The notes beneath the pieces are model-generated. The model ran no database searches, was not told where the DNA came from, and saw only the letters and a program-made list of their open reading frames with translations. From Linepithema humile (Eukaryota; Arthropoda; Insecta; Hymenoptera; Formicidae), in NCBI RefSeq assembly GCF_040581485.1, contig NC_090131.1:4898001-4962000 (forward strand): 64,000 bases of DNA, in the 5' to 3' direction. The translations under genes and the position numbers were made by a program. This document shows, piece after piece, positions 25,318 through 36,900 of the stretch; positions within the stretch are counted from its first letter, which is position 1, and each line of letters opens with the position of its first letter.

Positions 25318-27706
25318 ATGAATACGAAAAGCGCGGAGGCTTGGCTGGCTTGGCTGTATATCGGTTCCATGCTGCTCTCCGTCACGTCTGTCGTCTCGCT
25401 GGTGACCGCATGGCAGCATTGGGCATGGACGCTGGACACTTGCATCGGCATCGATTGCGGCTGCATATTGTACGGCATCAATACGTTCAATACCTTTATC
25501 GGTGGCGACGTGAAACTGTGTCACTTCGCTACATACTGCCTCGTGCCGGGCATCATAATCGGCTTGTGCCTCGGCGGTTATCACGGATACAGGTGTTGCG
25601 TACATAAGGATCTGGACAGTCCTAAGCGCATGAGCCGTGGACGAGTGTACCACGACGACAGGTATTTATGAAGACTCCTCTTGTCAATGCGGATTAATCA
25701 AACAGCTTGCTTCGTCTCACTGAAAGAAAAGATGAAAATTGTTAAAAAAGCTTCGTAACACATAACTGCATGAAATCTCGTAGTATTCGATATATTAAAT
25801 TTGGAATAAAATATGGACCTTGAATAAGTTCTCGCTGTTTTTTTTGTTAAAAAAAAACATTAATTTAAAATATAAGGCTTACAATAACTTTACTCAAAGT
25901 ATTGTCCATCATTAGAGACCACTTTCTCCCATCTTTCTGGCAGTAATTGAATCCCCCGTCGAAAAAACGATTCATCTTTTGACGCAATCCATGAATCGAC
26001 CCATTTTTCGGTTTCTTCGAAAGAATGGAAGCGCTGCTCGCTCAAACCATGCGCCATCGACCGAAACAAGTGGTAATCCGAGGGGGCTATGTCCGGTGAA
26101 TACGGCGGGTGAGGTAGAACTTCCCATTGAAGCGTTTCCAGGTAAGTTTTGACTGGTTTTGCCACATGTGGCCGAGCATTGTCATGTAACAAAATGACTT
26201 TGTCGTGTCTCTGCCCGTATAGTGGCCGCTTTTCTTTTAGAGCTCGACTCAAACGCATCATCTGAAGTCGATAGCGAGCTCCCGTGATAGTTTCATTAGG
26301 TTTAAGCAGCTCATAATAAATTACGCCCTGCTGATCCCACCAAATGCAGAGCAGAAGTTTCGAACCATGGATATTCGGCTTTGCCGACGATGTTGATGCA
26401 TGACCGGGCTTACCCCACGATTTTCTACGCTTAGGATTATCGTAGTGTATCCACTTTTCATTTCCAGTGATGATACGGTGCAGAAAACCTTTTCTTTTAT
26501 GCCGTTGAAGCAGCAATTCACACATGAGAAAACGTCGTTCAACGTCTCTCGGCTTCAACTCATACGGCACCCAATGTCCTTGCTTTTGGATCATTCCTAA
26601 CGCTTTTAAACGTTTTGAAACTGTTGACGCATCTACTTGCAATGTTTTCCCGAGCTCTACTAGCGTCTGACATGGATCTAGATCAAGCAATGCCTCCAAT
26701 TCTTCGTCTTCAAACTTTGTCGGTGCTCCAGAACGTTCTTTATCTTCAAGGTCAAAGTCATTATTTTTAAAGCGCCTAAACCAGTCTCTGCATGTCGTAT
26801 TCGACAGAGCATTGTCACCATATGTTTCAACAAGAATTCTGTGTGCTTCAGCTGCAGATTTCTTTTGAATAAAGCAGTGCAATAAAATTCCCCGCAAAAA
26901 CACTTTATTTGGCACAAAAGTAGACATTTTCGCAATAGGTAATTAAACACGTGGTTGACACTGTGGTAAACTGTATCTACTAGAATTTGAGGTTACATAT
27001 AGTACTACTTAGCTGATGCGTTTCCGTACGAAATTCCATGCACAGAGTGCCGCTACGCCATCTTTTAAGAAACAGCGAGAACTTATTCAAGGACCTAATA
27101 ATTGTGTAATTACCTTTTGTTCTTGATTTATGCATGAACGATTAAATTTCTCCTCCAGAAGCAATCTTAATAATAACGGAGAGACTGTTGTGGTTACCGT
27201 GAAACGAAGAGCCGGTTTTAAACAATGGATACCAATCGCTTTCCTCACGGCGCTCATCTGCTGCTTGTCTCTCGCCCACGCGGTCGTGATAACCGATGGC
27301 TATTACAAAACTTGCAATCACTACAGACGAAATCTCATTCAGCTCTTAGGCTCGAGAGCCAGCGAAATTCGGGTAAAAATCAGCATGATTGATTAATTTT
27401 ATGCGTTTAGTGATGAAAGAAATAAAAATAAATTTTGAAAAATCACTTTACCTCGTTTCGTTATCGTTGCAGGTGATTCACAATAGGCTCCCTTGCGGTG
27501 CGATTTTCGATTACATGGATTATCTCCAGCCGGATACCAACAATTGGAGACGTGCCAGCGAGATTAATACAGGATTCGCGCTCCAGCTGGCAATCTGCGC
27601 GAGCTGGTTCACTTTTTTCGCTTGGTTCCTCGCCTGCTTGATAAACTTCAGCATGGCGAGAAGGAGGCTGCACAGCATAGGAGAGAAATTTTGCTATTGC
27701 TGCTGA
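25318..27706 (+). CDS. TMEM179-like four-pass membrane protein
   Basis: Three exons, 25318-25661, 27159-27372 and 27473-27706, join in frame to 263 residues. Four hydrophobic segments are visible: about residues 10-32 and 60-82 in exon 1, about 140-160 in exon 2, and near the end (LAICASWFTFFAWFLACLI). Cysteines cluster in the loops, and the tail is a basic SMARRRLHSIG stretch. The order and the spacing of the last segment, with its ASWFTFFAWF resembling ASWLAWLAI, fit the TMEM179 family of poorly characterised vertebrate and insect membrane proteins. The molecular function is not known to me. The start is the first ATG of the exon 1 frame. Intron 1 carries a mariner; without it the intron would be only about 215 bp. 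Confidence 0.72.
25814..27095 (-). mobile_element. Full-length mariner element
   Basis: Terminal inverted repeats are identical over 23 bp: 25,818-25,840 reads CCTTGAATAAGTTCTCGCTG..., and its reverse complement lies at 27,070-27,092. The outermost bases differ (TGGA on one side, GGT on the other). TA dinucleotides at 25,812-25,813 and 27,096-27,097 are the expected target duplication. The total of about 1.28 kb is the normal size for an autonomous mariner. It encodes an uninterrupted transposase on the minus strand and sits antisense in intron 1 of the TMEM179-like gene. Confidence 0.93.
25890..26927 (-). CDS. Mariner transposase, first catalytic Asp replaced by Asn
   Basis: An open frame of 345 residues matches mariner-family transposases over the full length. 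The N-terminal half has the paired helix-turn-helix DNA-binding region (TTCRDWFRRFKNNDFDLEDK at about 44-63 and a second HTH near 85-112), then the WVPYEL linker motif at 119-124. In the catalytic domain the second and third aspartates of the DD34D triad are present in HDNARPH (Asp249) and SPDIAPSDYHLF (Asp284), 34 residues apart. At the first position the usual TGDEKW reads TGNEKW, with Asn156 encoded by AAT at 26,460-26,462. Because this residue binds the catalytic metal, the protein is expected to bind DNA but not cleave it. There are no stops or frameshifts, so the copy is otherwise young. Confidence 0.93.
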   Translation of the reverse strand: MSTFVPNKVFLRGILLHCFIQKKSAAEAHRILVETYGDNALSNTTCRDWFRRFKNNDFDLEDKERSGAPTKFEDEELEALLDLDPCQTLVELGKTLQVDASTVSKRLKALGMIQKQGHWVPYELKPRDVERRFLMCELLLQRHKRKGFLHRIITGNEKWIHYDNPKRRKSWGKPGHASTSSAKPNIHGSKLLLCIWWDQQGVIYYELLKPNETITGARYRLQMMRLSRALKEKRPLYGQRHDKVILLHDNARPHVAKPVKTYLETLQWEVLPHPPYSPDIAPSDYHLFRSMAHGLSEQRFHSFEETEKWVDSWIASKDESFFRRGIQLLPERWEKVVSNDGQYFE

Positions 27707-30700
27707 CGTCCTCGCTGTAAATTAATCATGATATGTTAATATAAGCATTACACGGTTATTACAGTACAATTTTTATACAGTTCAGGTTGGCAAAGTAATG
27801 CGACCGAACACGGATGTCCAATTAATGCATTTTAACGGTATACATTTTATTTATGCATTTTATACAGAGATAGTGTCTTCAATACCTATTTTCTCTAATA
27901 ATTCAAGACTCATCCGCTGCCGTGGAAAATAATCGCGTTCCTCTCTCGTACTCTATTTAGTCGCATTCTTTTTATACATTTTTTACACACAATTCGCGTT
28001 ACTATATTACACATTGTGTACATCGGAACAATATTTCGGATCGTCCTAAGAACAGAATGTCCGCACCTGTCGTATAAACGGACGCGTCATCTCTTTGTGT
28101 TAGTTTCTGAGACGTGATAATTGCTGATCGCGTGTGTGTTAACAAATCTCTCACTCTGTACAAATAATAATATATAATGAAGGATGCAACGAAAATACTG
28201 TGACACCTGTTAGCGCAGGCAGTGATAAAATTTAAGTATGAGCTGATAAAAGCATGCCTGTAAGCATTCGCGTGACATTTGCTTCACTTCCTGCGTGTGT
28301 GTATGAAAGAAAAACAAAGAGAACCTACAAACCAACAATAATAAATAACAATATACGAACATTGAAAGAAGGAATGTATCGTATCAACGCTATATATATG
28401 TTTAGTATAGCTATAAGAGTTTATACAATTGAATCGCATCTTCTTAGGACGTTAAATTAAAGACAAAAATGCTTGGTGTGTTTCTTAGCGCCTACTTTGC
28501 TCTATTTTACACAGTGCACAGAATGACGGAGAGAATTTTCACGTTTGGAATAGCAACGCTTCTCTCTCTCGCGTGTTCAATAAATACATTCAAATAATTC
28601 GACTTCGCGTCAAATTCAAGGCGGTTCGCCGAAATTGAAACATTTAACTCTACCTGCATACGTAAATAACTCTCATTATTTTTGCGATAGCATCAAAGAT
28701 TGCTTCTACTTCGCTATATAGATTACATATTTTTCACCGTTACATATAGGAACTAAAAACGGAAAACAACTTTTCAAATACACTATCCCTTACATGTACA
28801 AATACAATTGACTCTGTTTTTTTATTTTTCAATCTTATAATACTATCAGCTTTTATACTACACGACAGCAAAGACTGCAAAGCTTGCAACGCTACTTCAT
28901 AAAGGAAGGCACCTAATCATACGAGCTAGTATCTACAAAATTATGTTACATCTCTTTTCATATGTATAATGCGTGCGCGTAAGAACACGTAGATTACAAA
29001 CATCTTCTTTTATAATATTGTCACATCTTTTTACAATGAACTAGATCCTGTCCGTAGACTCGATTAGAAAGGCGCAGGATATTAGCAGTACAAAGAGTTC
29101 CGATTCAAGTCATTCCAAAAGTTATAAAATTCCGTCATATTAAATTCATTGGTAAGTCGAACAGTTTACAATTCAATGTGATAGAAATGAATATTAGTAA
29201 ATGTTCCTGCTAAATACTAATATCGCTTCTACTGCTCGTACATTTTATTTAACAGTCCCGATTTGTGACGGGTGCGAGTTGCGTCGTTAGTGTTCATTTC
29301 AGATGAGTTGATCTGTGAATTATAGCGCTATCGAGTTTATAAGCAGTTACTTAAACGAGACATAGTCATCTTAGAACGATTCGATTGTTAATCGAGACTG
29401 TTAAACAATAAGTCAGTCTTACAAGATAAGGCCAATTCGTTGCGCGAATACTCTACTCGCTCTTTCACGACAAATATTCACGAGTCACGTGAATGCTATT
29501 ATCTGCGCCTTTATAATATCGAACTCCGTAATTCTGTATGCGTTACGTTTAATCTTCACGAGGAATACTTCGTTACGATCTCTTCACCGAGAGACGATAA
29601 ATACATAAAAACTTCTCCTTCCCCCCCATCGAGCCCTGCGATTGAATTACACATTTACAGGTTTATATGTATATAGTATAGTTTCAGATAACTTTTCTTA
29701 GAAAAATTGCTTTGTAAGAACTAGTAGATTGTACTAGTAGAAATCTACAAATTTTTTAAAGTACAAACGTAGTGAAAAGACTTAGCTGCAAAAATAGATG
29801 TACGAGGTTTCTCTATTTCTTTTTTCCCCTCATCATTTTTGGTATCAAGCTGCCAAGTTCCACAACCTGGTTGCACGTTGGAAAGTGTCTTTTTCTTTCT
29901 TTTCACAAAAAAAAGCAACGTTTTTTTTCCAATGTAATATCCCTCCCCTTCCTCCCGTCAATTTCTTATCGCCACCTGTCTTGTCTGTGTAAATCTTCTA
30001 AAAATGCAAAAAGTAATTAAAAAGTGGTAGTATATGAATTAATACTTTCCGACTTTAGTGTAAATCACGTCTTATACGACCCATCACACGTGTGTTCGAT
30101 TAGGCATGTATGCATATAAATATATTTGTTCATGCTGTATGCCTGCTGATATAAACATATGCAGCTAGCTGCTGCTATCACATCACATTATCGACGTTTG
30201 TGAAGAAATATTCAAGTATCAAGAAACAATATCCCTGCTATTTCTATATTTTTCACGTACATTTTTATTCTTTTATTCAAAGATCTTGTGTCATTTGGTT
30301 AATTCAAAGATAATTTCAATGCTGAAGAAACAGCAAATACTAATGATTACTGCAGTACAAAACATTTTCGAGAGGTAATTGCAGAGAAATTTTACGCGAT
30401 AAAATATTATCGTAATCTCTCTTGAAACTTATTAAACACTTAACAAAGAAATTGAAAGAAATTGGCACGTTAAATCATGCTTCTATATCTTATATTTTTT
30501 CACAAACGCGCATCTCAAAAACAGGTAATGTAAAACAGGCATAATTACATTTCACTCGGAATTTCACTCTTCTGACAAAGTCGCGCGTTCGAACTCGGAA
30601 GGCGAATTGCCTCAAACGCATTTTTCTCTATATACAACCTGTATGTCGATTGGACTTCCTAGTTGGAAATTGTTTACTACGTCACTTTTACTGAGATTAA

Positions 30701-30924
30701 ATTAATCTGGTTAACTGCTCGGATTTGTAATATACATAATGAAATTCCGGCCGATCAAAAAAAAAAAAAAAAAAAAAAAAATTTGAGTATCACCAGCTGA
30801 TCCGACGTTCACCGGGTGATCTCTACAAATATACACAACGTATTGATCAAATGTATCGCGTTAGTATCTGCATTCCTAGTGAACGGCCTTGTGCTAACTA
30901 GCTCTTAGCGGGAAGGACCTCATC
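27707..30924. other. Intergenic DNA and probable Nak 3' untranslated region
   Basis: No coding sequence is supported. The part nearest 30,924 should be the Nak 3' untranslated region because Nak is transcribed leftwards. A run of 25 A (30,757-30,781, so T on the Nak-sense strand) lies about 150 bp beyond the Nak stop. The rest is AT-rich with pyrimidine-rich patches at about 29,810-29,960. Confidence 0.5.
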
Positions 30925-33900
30925 TCAGGTGAACGGATTGCTCCGTCTCTTCAACGATCCGAATCGCTTCTCCGACGTCTCGCGGATCACCTCGAATGGT
31001 GCCACTTTCGTCCGGCCCGTTTGCCTCTCCTCATTCTCGTCGCTCGGGAAGTCCTCGAAGCTCATGTTGCTGAAGCCGGCGGTCGCGGCCGTGCTTTTCT
31101 TGCCCTTCGGCGTCTTCTTGTGGCTCACCGACTTGATCTTGTGAGATGTTTTATGCACCGGCAACACGTTCATCACGTCACCGTGGTTCTCGTTGATCAG
31201 ATGATACTTGGACTTGTCCGACTTGGACTTGTCCTTCTTGTTGTGCTTCGGCGTGTCGTCGTCCGCGACGACCAGCGGCTCGGGTGACATTGGCGAGATT
31301 ATGTCGGACGTGATGTCCACCTTGGAGACGCTGTTCACCGCCTGCACGGTGATCCGGGCGGTGTGTGCAGTCGGCTGAATGGTAAAAGTAGGAGTAGACT
31401 GCGGCTGCGACGGCGGCGTGGGTGTCAGGTGGACAATAGTGTGTTTCGGCGACTGCACAACGCTAACTGGCAACGTCGTCGTCAGCGCCGTGCTGTCCGC
31501 GTAGCTCGGCGACTGGGACAGCGAGAGAGACGTCGGACGCGGCTGCGGCTGCTGCTCGTTGATTTTCAGCGAGGCGAACTCTTCGAACGGAATGGATCCG
31601 AACAGATCCTTGGAAGGCTCCTGAATGACCGCCGTCTCGGAGTTCACGGTCACCATGCCGTACTTCGACGTGGACGCCACTGTGCTCGCATGACTAGAAA
31701 AATAGTTATTGCAAGACTGCAGCGGGATGCAGTTAGCGTAGTCCACGTACGAGGAGCCCGCCGGGCTGAGGATCGTCGACATCGGCTGAGCCGGCGCGTC
31801 GAAACCAGACTGCACGCTGTTGAACGGATTGGTGAATCCACTGGGACTGAACGGGGACGAGCCGAAGAGGTCCCGCTCGACGTTCTCGTCCTCCTCGGCG
31901 ATGCTGACGTGCGGGCTGTTCTTCACCGGCGACGCTTGAACGATCGGCTGATGAAAGGACGGTGCCTCTTCGTAGATGATTTGGTTGTTCACGGCGCTGA
32001 TGCTCTTCGGATACTTGCAGGACAAGGCGGGCGGCTTGGACGGCGGCGGCGGTGCCGTTTTACTGTCCGCCACGTCCACGAACACTTCCGCCGGTATCGG
32101 CGAGCTGGCGATCGGCGTCACCAAGTTGGAGTTGTGAGGCGAGTTCCTCGCGCTGCCGGGATCGGCGTTCTTCGTCTCGCTCTCGCGACTGTCGCTGCTC
32201 TTCCGGGAGCTGCTGGATCTGGGAAAGGGCGCCAGAGCAAACACGTCGTCTTCCATCTTCCACAGTCCGTTGTTCAGCGACTTGGATTTTTCGTTGTCGT
32301 CGGACGAGCTGTCGCCATTGTTGAACAGCAGCGGCTTCGAGCCGTACTGGTGCCGCACGAACGGATCGCCGTGCGACTGCTCCGGCTTGGACTCCGGGTC
32401 CAGCTCGTCGTCCAGCAGCAGCGGCTTCTCGCCGTACTGGTGGCCGACGATCGGATCCGCGTCGATCGTCGGCAGCTGCTGCTCCTGCTGCCGATAGTGA
32501 TGCCTCCTCGGCCTCTTCATCCGGTAGTCGTCCTCGTGCGTCGCCACGGACTCGCATTCCGCGTGGTAAGCGGAACTGCCGCACGTGCGCACGCTCTCGG
32601 AGATGGTCTCGTCGTGCTTGCCGCGCACGTTGCCGTCCTCATCGTCGTCGTCGTCGTCGTTCTCGCGATCGTCGTTGCCCTCCTCGTCGTTCATCGCGCG
32701 CAGATCGCTCGCCGAGCCGATCGAGTCGTCCGACTCGTACTCCACGCTCGCCGCGTTCGCACTCTCCGCGTTATCATGCGCGGCCACCCTCCTCTTGCGG
32801 CTCAACACATTCTTCACCCGCCGCCGCTTCGCCTTCTTCGGCCGCTCTTTAGTCTCCTTCGCGCCCTTGTCGCTGTCGCTGGACACCTCGTCCGCGTTGA
32901 ACGCCAGCTTCTCGTACTTGGAACGATCCTCCGCCGGCGCGCGGACAAACGGCGGCGAGACCGGGCTGGATTCCGTGATCAGGGACGCCTCGTCGTCCAC
33001 GCCGCCGGTATTGTGCTCAACTCCGGAGTTCCACTGCGTCGCAGGTGCTCTCGCCCTACCGTTCGTCGATTTCCCTGCAAAGCAAAACGTTCCACGTGTT
33101 AGCACGATTATGGAATAAACGGTTTCTCATGTAAAGTGCTTCCTGACTTTAAAGTTGGATTATAAACCTCGATTATTGAGAGAAGCGTACTTACCTACGT
33201 TCTTTTATAAAATCTCATCAGAAATATCTAATTTGTCAGTAGTGTTATATCTATTTTCTTATATTCTGTTAGTAAAATTTGAGACTCTTTTATGTTATGC
33301 AAAGTATCTCAAAGCTAAATGTCTAAATATAAGGATAATACAATATTTCATGAAAACCTGTAAAAATTTGTAGAGACCTGATAGTTTATCGAATCTATGA
33401 TACGATATCTGTAGAAAAATTCAGCATTTTATCAGTTCTTACAGATCTGAGATACTCTATGTATGTGGAACATCATAACATATATATTACAAGTTTCTAT
33501 ATTAATGTAATAAACTGCGAGCTATACATATCCACCAATTTAAGCAATACTTGTAATAAAATTTAATTCACTCCATTTGTTAATGTTATATATAATCTGT
33601 CTTAAAATTAGAAATTAATGTACTACATTTTTACTTTTAAATCAAAGCCCCATAATGTTTATACACGTGACAATTGACTCAGAATGCAAAAAAAATTAGA
33701 ATAAATTTGCAACTATTACAATAAGTATTTTTTAGACCAATTATTAGGAATGTAAATTTACACTTGTAATAATTGGTCTCAAAATGACGCGTTGCAATTT
33801 TAGACTAATTTTTTTACGATGCAGCATAGAGCGTACTACTATCTACAGAAGAGAAAGACCCAGAAGAAGAAACAGGAAATGTCTGATTAGGTCTGCTACA

Positions 33901-36900
33901 GATAGTGCACTTCGCTGAAGGTGCATTGATGTGCATTGATATTTACGATCTTACCGCAATGAGTTTTGAAAAAAAGATAATGTTAGAGATCTTCGACATG
34001 GAGAAAGTGGACAAAACAGATCTGTTTCTAATTTAAGCTTTGTTAGTACCGCCACCAATAGGTCTGGAACAGTCCTAATCAGATTCAGGGGGGTTGAGGA
34101 TAAGTGTCAAAAACGCAGTAATGCTCTGAGTGGCAAGTTCGCTTTAGATCGTCACAGGGAAAACGCATATCCTTTTGTAAGCCGTTAACGTCTCAACAAA
34201 GTATTGCTGCGTTTTATGCCAGTAGCGTTGAGAAAAAAAAAACAATTCTCGTATGCTAATTTACATTTTTATTGCTGCAACATTGTTTCCCTCAATACAA
34301 CGAGAAAAGGTACTGTCCAGGATATTTGTCAGCCCCCTATAGTGCTCTCGATTCACAAAAGGATCTCTTATTTTTTTTTCTTTTTTAACTTTTTATGTTT
34401 CGTACAAGCTTTGCCGCAGAGACTGCAAGAAGAATGCATGCTTATATCTGACGGTGACGGGCAGATAACAAGTTCTTTACAACGTGTCGCAATTTAACTC
34501 ACTGTATCGGGGATCTCCGAGATAGCGCGTGTATTATTAGAGACACTATGGGAGACAAACAAAGCAGGACCCGATTGAAAGAAGAAACAGACGGTAGAAT
34601 TTGTTCGAAAGTATTAAAGTTAGCGTTTGTGCCTCCCAAACTCATTAGGTTGTTCCAGACATTGGACAGATATAAGTTTTTTTTTTTCTTTTCTTTTTCG
34701 TAAATTCCTCTCTCACACAAAAAACAAGCGCATTTATCAATTGCCATTGTCTCCGCCGTGCCACACACACACCCTGAAGGATTTATGATACTTACACGCT
34801 CAGGAAAGAATTAACAATTATGATTTTGATAATATTGTTAATCATAGTAGAAAGAAAGTTATCCTAAATTCGCTTCGCTTCAACATCGCACCAAATCAAC
34901 TCTCCGACGTAATTCAACGTAAAAAGTATCAATTTGTGCTTTCATATCGTGATATAGAAATTCCATTAATGAGGAATAATAATTACAACAAGTATGTACC
35001 ATATTGATTAATATCCATAGCATTCATTAGATCATAAGATATGTTCTTTGATACAAATATTAACGTATTCGTGGATGACAGATGGTGTAAAATGCAAAAG
35101 TATAAAGAACACACGACGGATCGCAATTTTTACATTTCTAAATAAGATAAGATGATGTAATTCGATACTATGCTCTGATTATTTTTCACAGATAACACTG
35201 AATTGCATCATCTTATTCCCAAGATTCGAGTCGATACAAGTGTAAAAGAAGAACCGTGTTAGCTGTACCAAAAAGAAACCCAAATTAGCCAAATAAAAGC
35301 AATGACAAGAAACGAAGAACAAAAGGACAAAAAAAATAGGGAAAGAAAGAAAAGAAATGATCCGAGTGAAAGAAACAAGGTCGAAGGAAAAAAGAGCAAC
35401 AGATACGAAAGTATTATTCTTTGAAACTCTTCCGAAACTGCTAAGTATTATTTGCCAGTCACTGCAGTATTACCATTGCGCGGGCAGATACAATCGTATG
35501 ATCTTTATATAATAATACTTACATATGTCTATATGTATATATTCACGTACGTTTTCAGAAAACGCACTGCGCAGAAAATCGTCATTTTGTGGGAAGGAAA
35601 GGTTCGTACCGGCACTTTCACGCTTAAAAATAAATCACCGTGTTCGAAAATCTTTCTAAAACAAAACAAAATGGTTTTATCCAGTCCCACTGCAAACACA
35701 TTCCTTGCATTATATTAATCACATTGTGCAATCCTCCAATTACTCATTCGAAACCTATTCTTCCCACGTTTTTTTTTTTGTTTCATATGCTATATAATAC
35801 AATTATTATAACACAGAATACCTTTACACGTATATATGAGTAGGACAAAATAGTGTACCTCAACTTTTGTATATCACATAATATATAACATAACTTTTCA
35901 TATATTGCATAATATATATCTACATATATATATATTTGTTCATTTATTTATATATGTATATATTTATACGTAATTTGTTCCTTCCTTTTATCGATTCCAC
36001 CAGCTATTTCGTACAGAAACGCTAAAAATAAAAGCTAATCCCGCTTTGTGCACTACGTGTCATAGGAACATCTATATTATAAAGTTGAAGACGAAATCTC
36101 TTATCATGTATGTTCATCATGTTTTCAACAATATTTTTAATAATTACACTTGCTATAACATAATCAATATATACCATACTTGGCGTCTAATATTCGATGT
36201 ATTATCCTTACGTTCTGTAACTTACTATTTGAGGTAAGTAGAAGTCAATATGTAATTCACTGGTAATGTTTTATCATCCCTTTCGCATTTTAATTGAGCA
36301 CAACTGAGCATATCTGCATCACAATCGCTTTTTCGTAGACTTACTAGCAAATAAAGCACTTCAATCATCTCATCTGCCGCACTAAGAAAGCATTTTCAAG
36401 CAATTATTTATCTAAAAGAATATTCCGTCATGTTTACAAACAACATAATTTTAACGAAAACACTTTAATAAGCATAAAAATAATTTAGAACATGTATATT
36501 ATGCATCATTCAAAATTAAAGTGTTTAATTGTGTTTTGAAAATAACAATGTAAAAATATATAAAATCAGATCTAATTCAATTTGTGGCAAGAATCCATCC
36601 ATAGATTACACTTCTCTTTGTTATCAACTATCTATCCTACCATATTTAACAGATATGATTTGTCCAAAATAACAATCGCGCGATATATTTATGAAACTCA
36701 TTAAGTTAATAAAAAAATATTTTATTCTTATTTGTTTCGTAACAACATTTAAGTTTTTTAAACTTATTTCACATCTTTGGCAAAATAATAATAGCAAAAA
36801 TTCACAATTGATTTATTTATACATTATTCACAAGAGAATTAGTCCCTTTTTAATTAAATTTAGTAAAGCAGTGCAACAATGTGACCGATAATATAATGAT

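Noticed and set aside
31363..33102. 579-codon plus-strand frame
   Set aside because: Antisense shadow of the GC-rich last exon of Nak; Arg/Val/Leu-rich with no family features, while the Nak frame has adaptor motifs and continues a 14-exon model.
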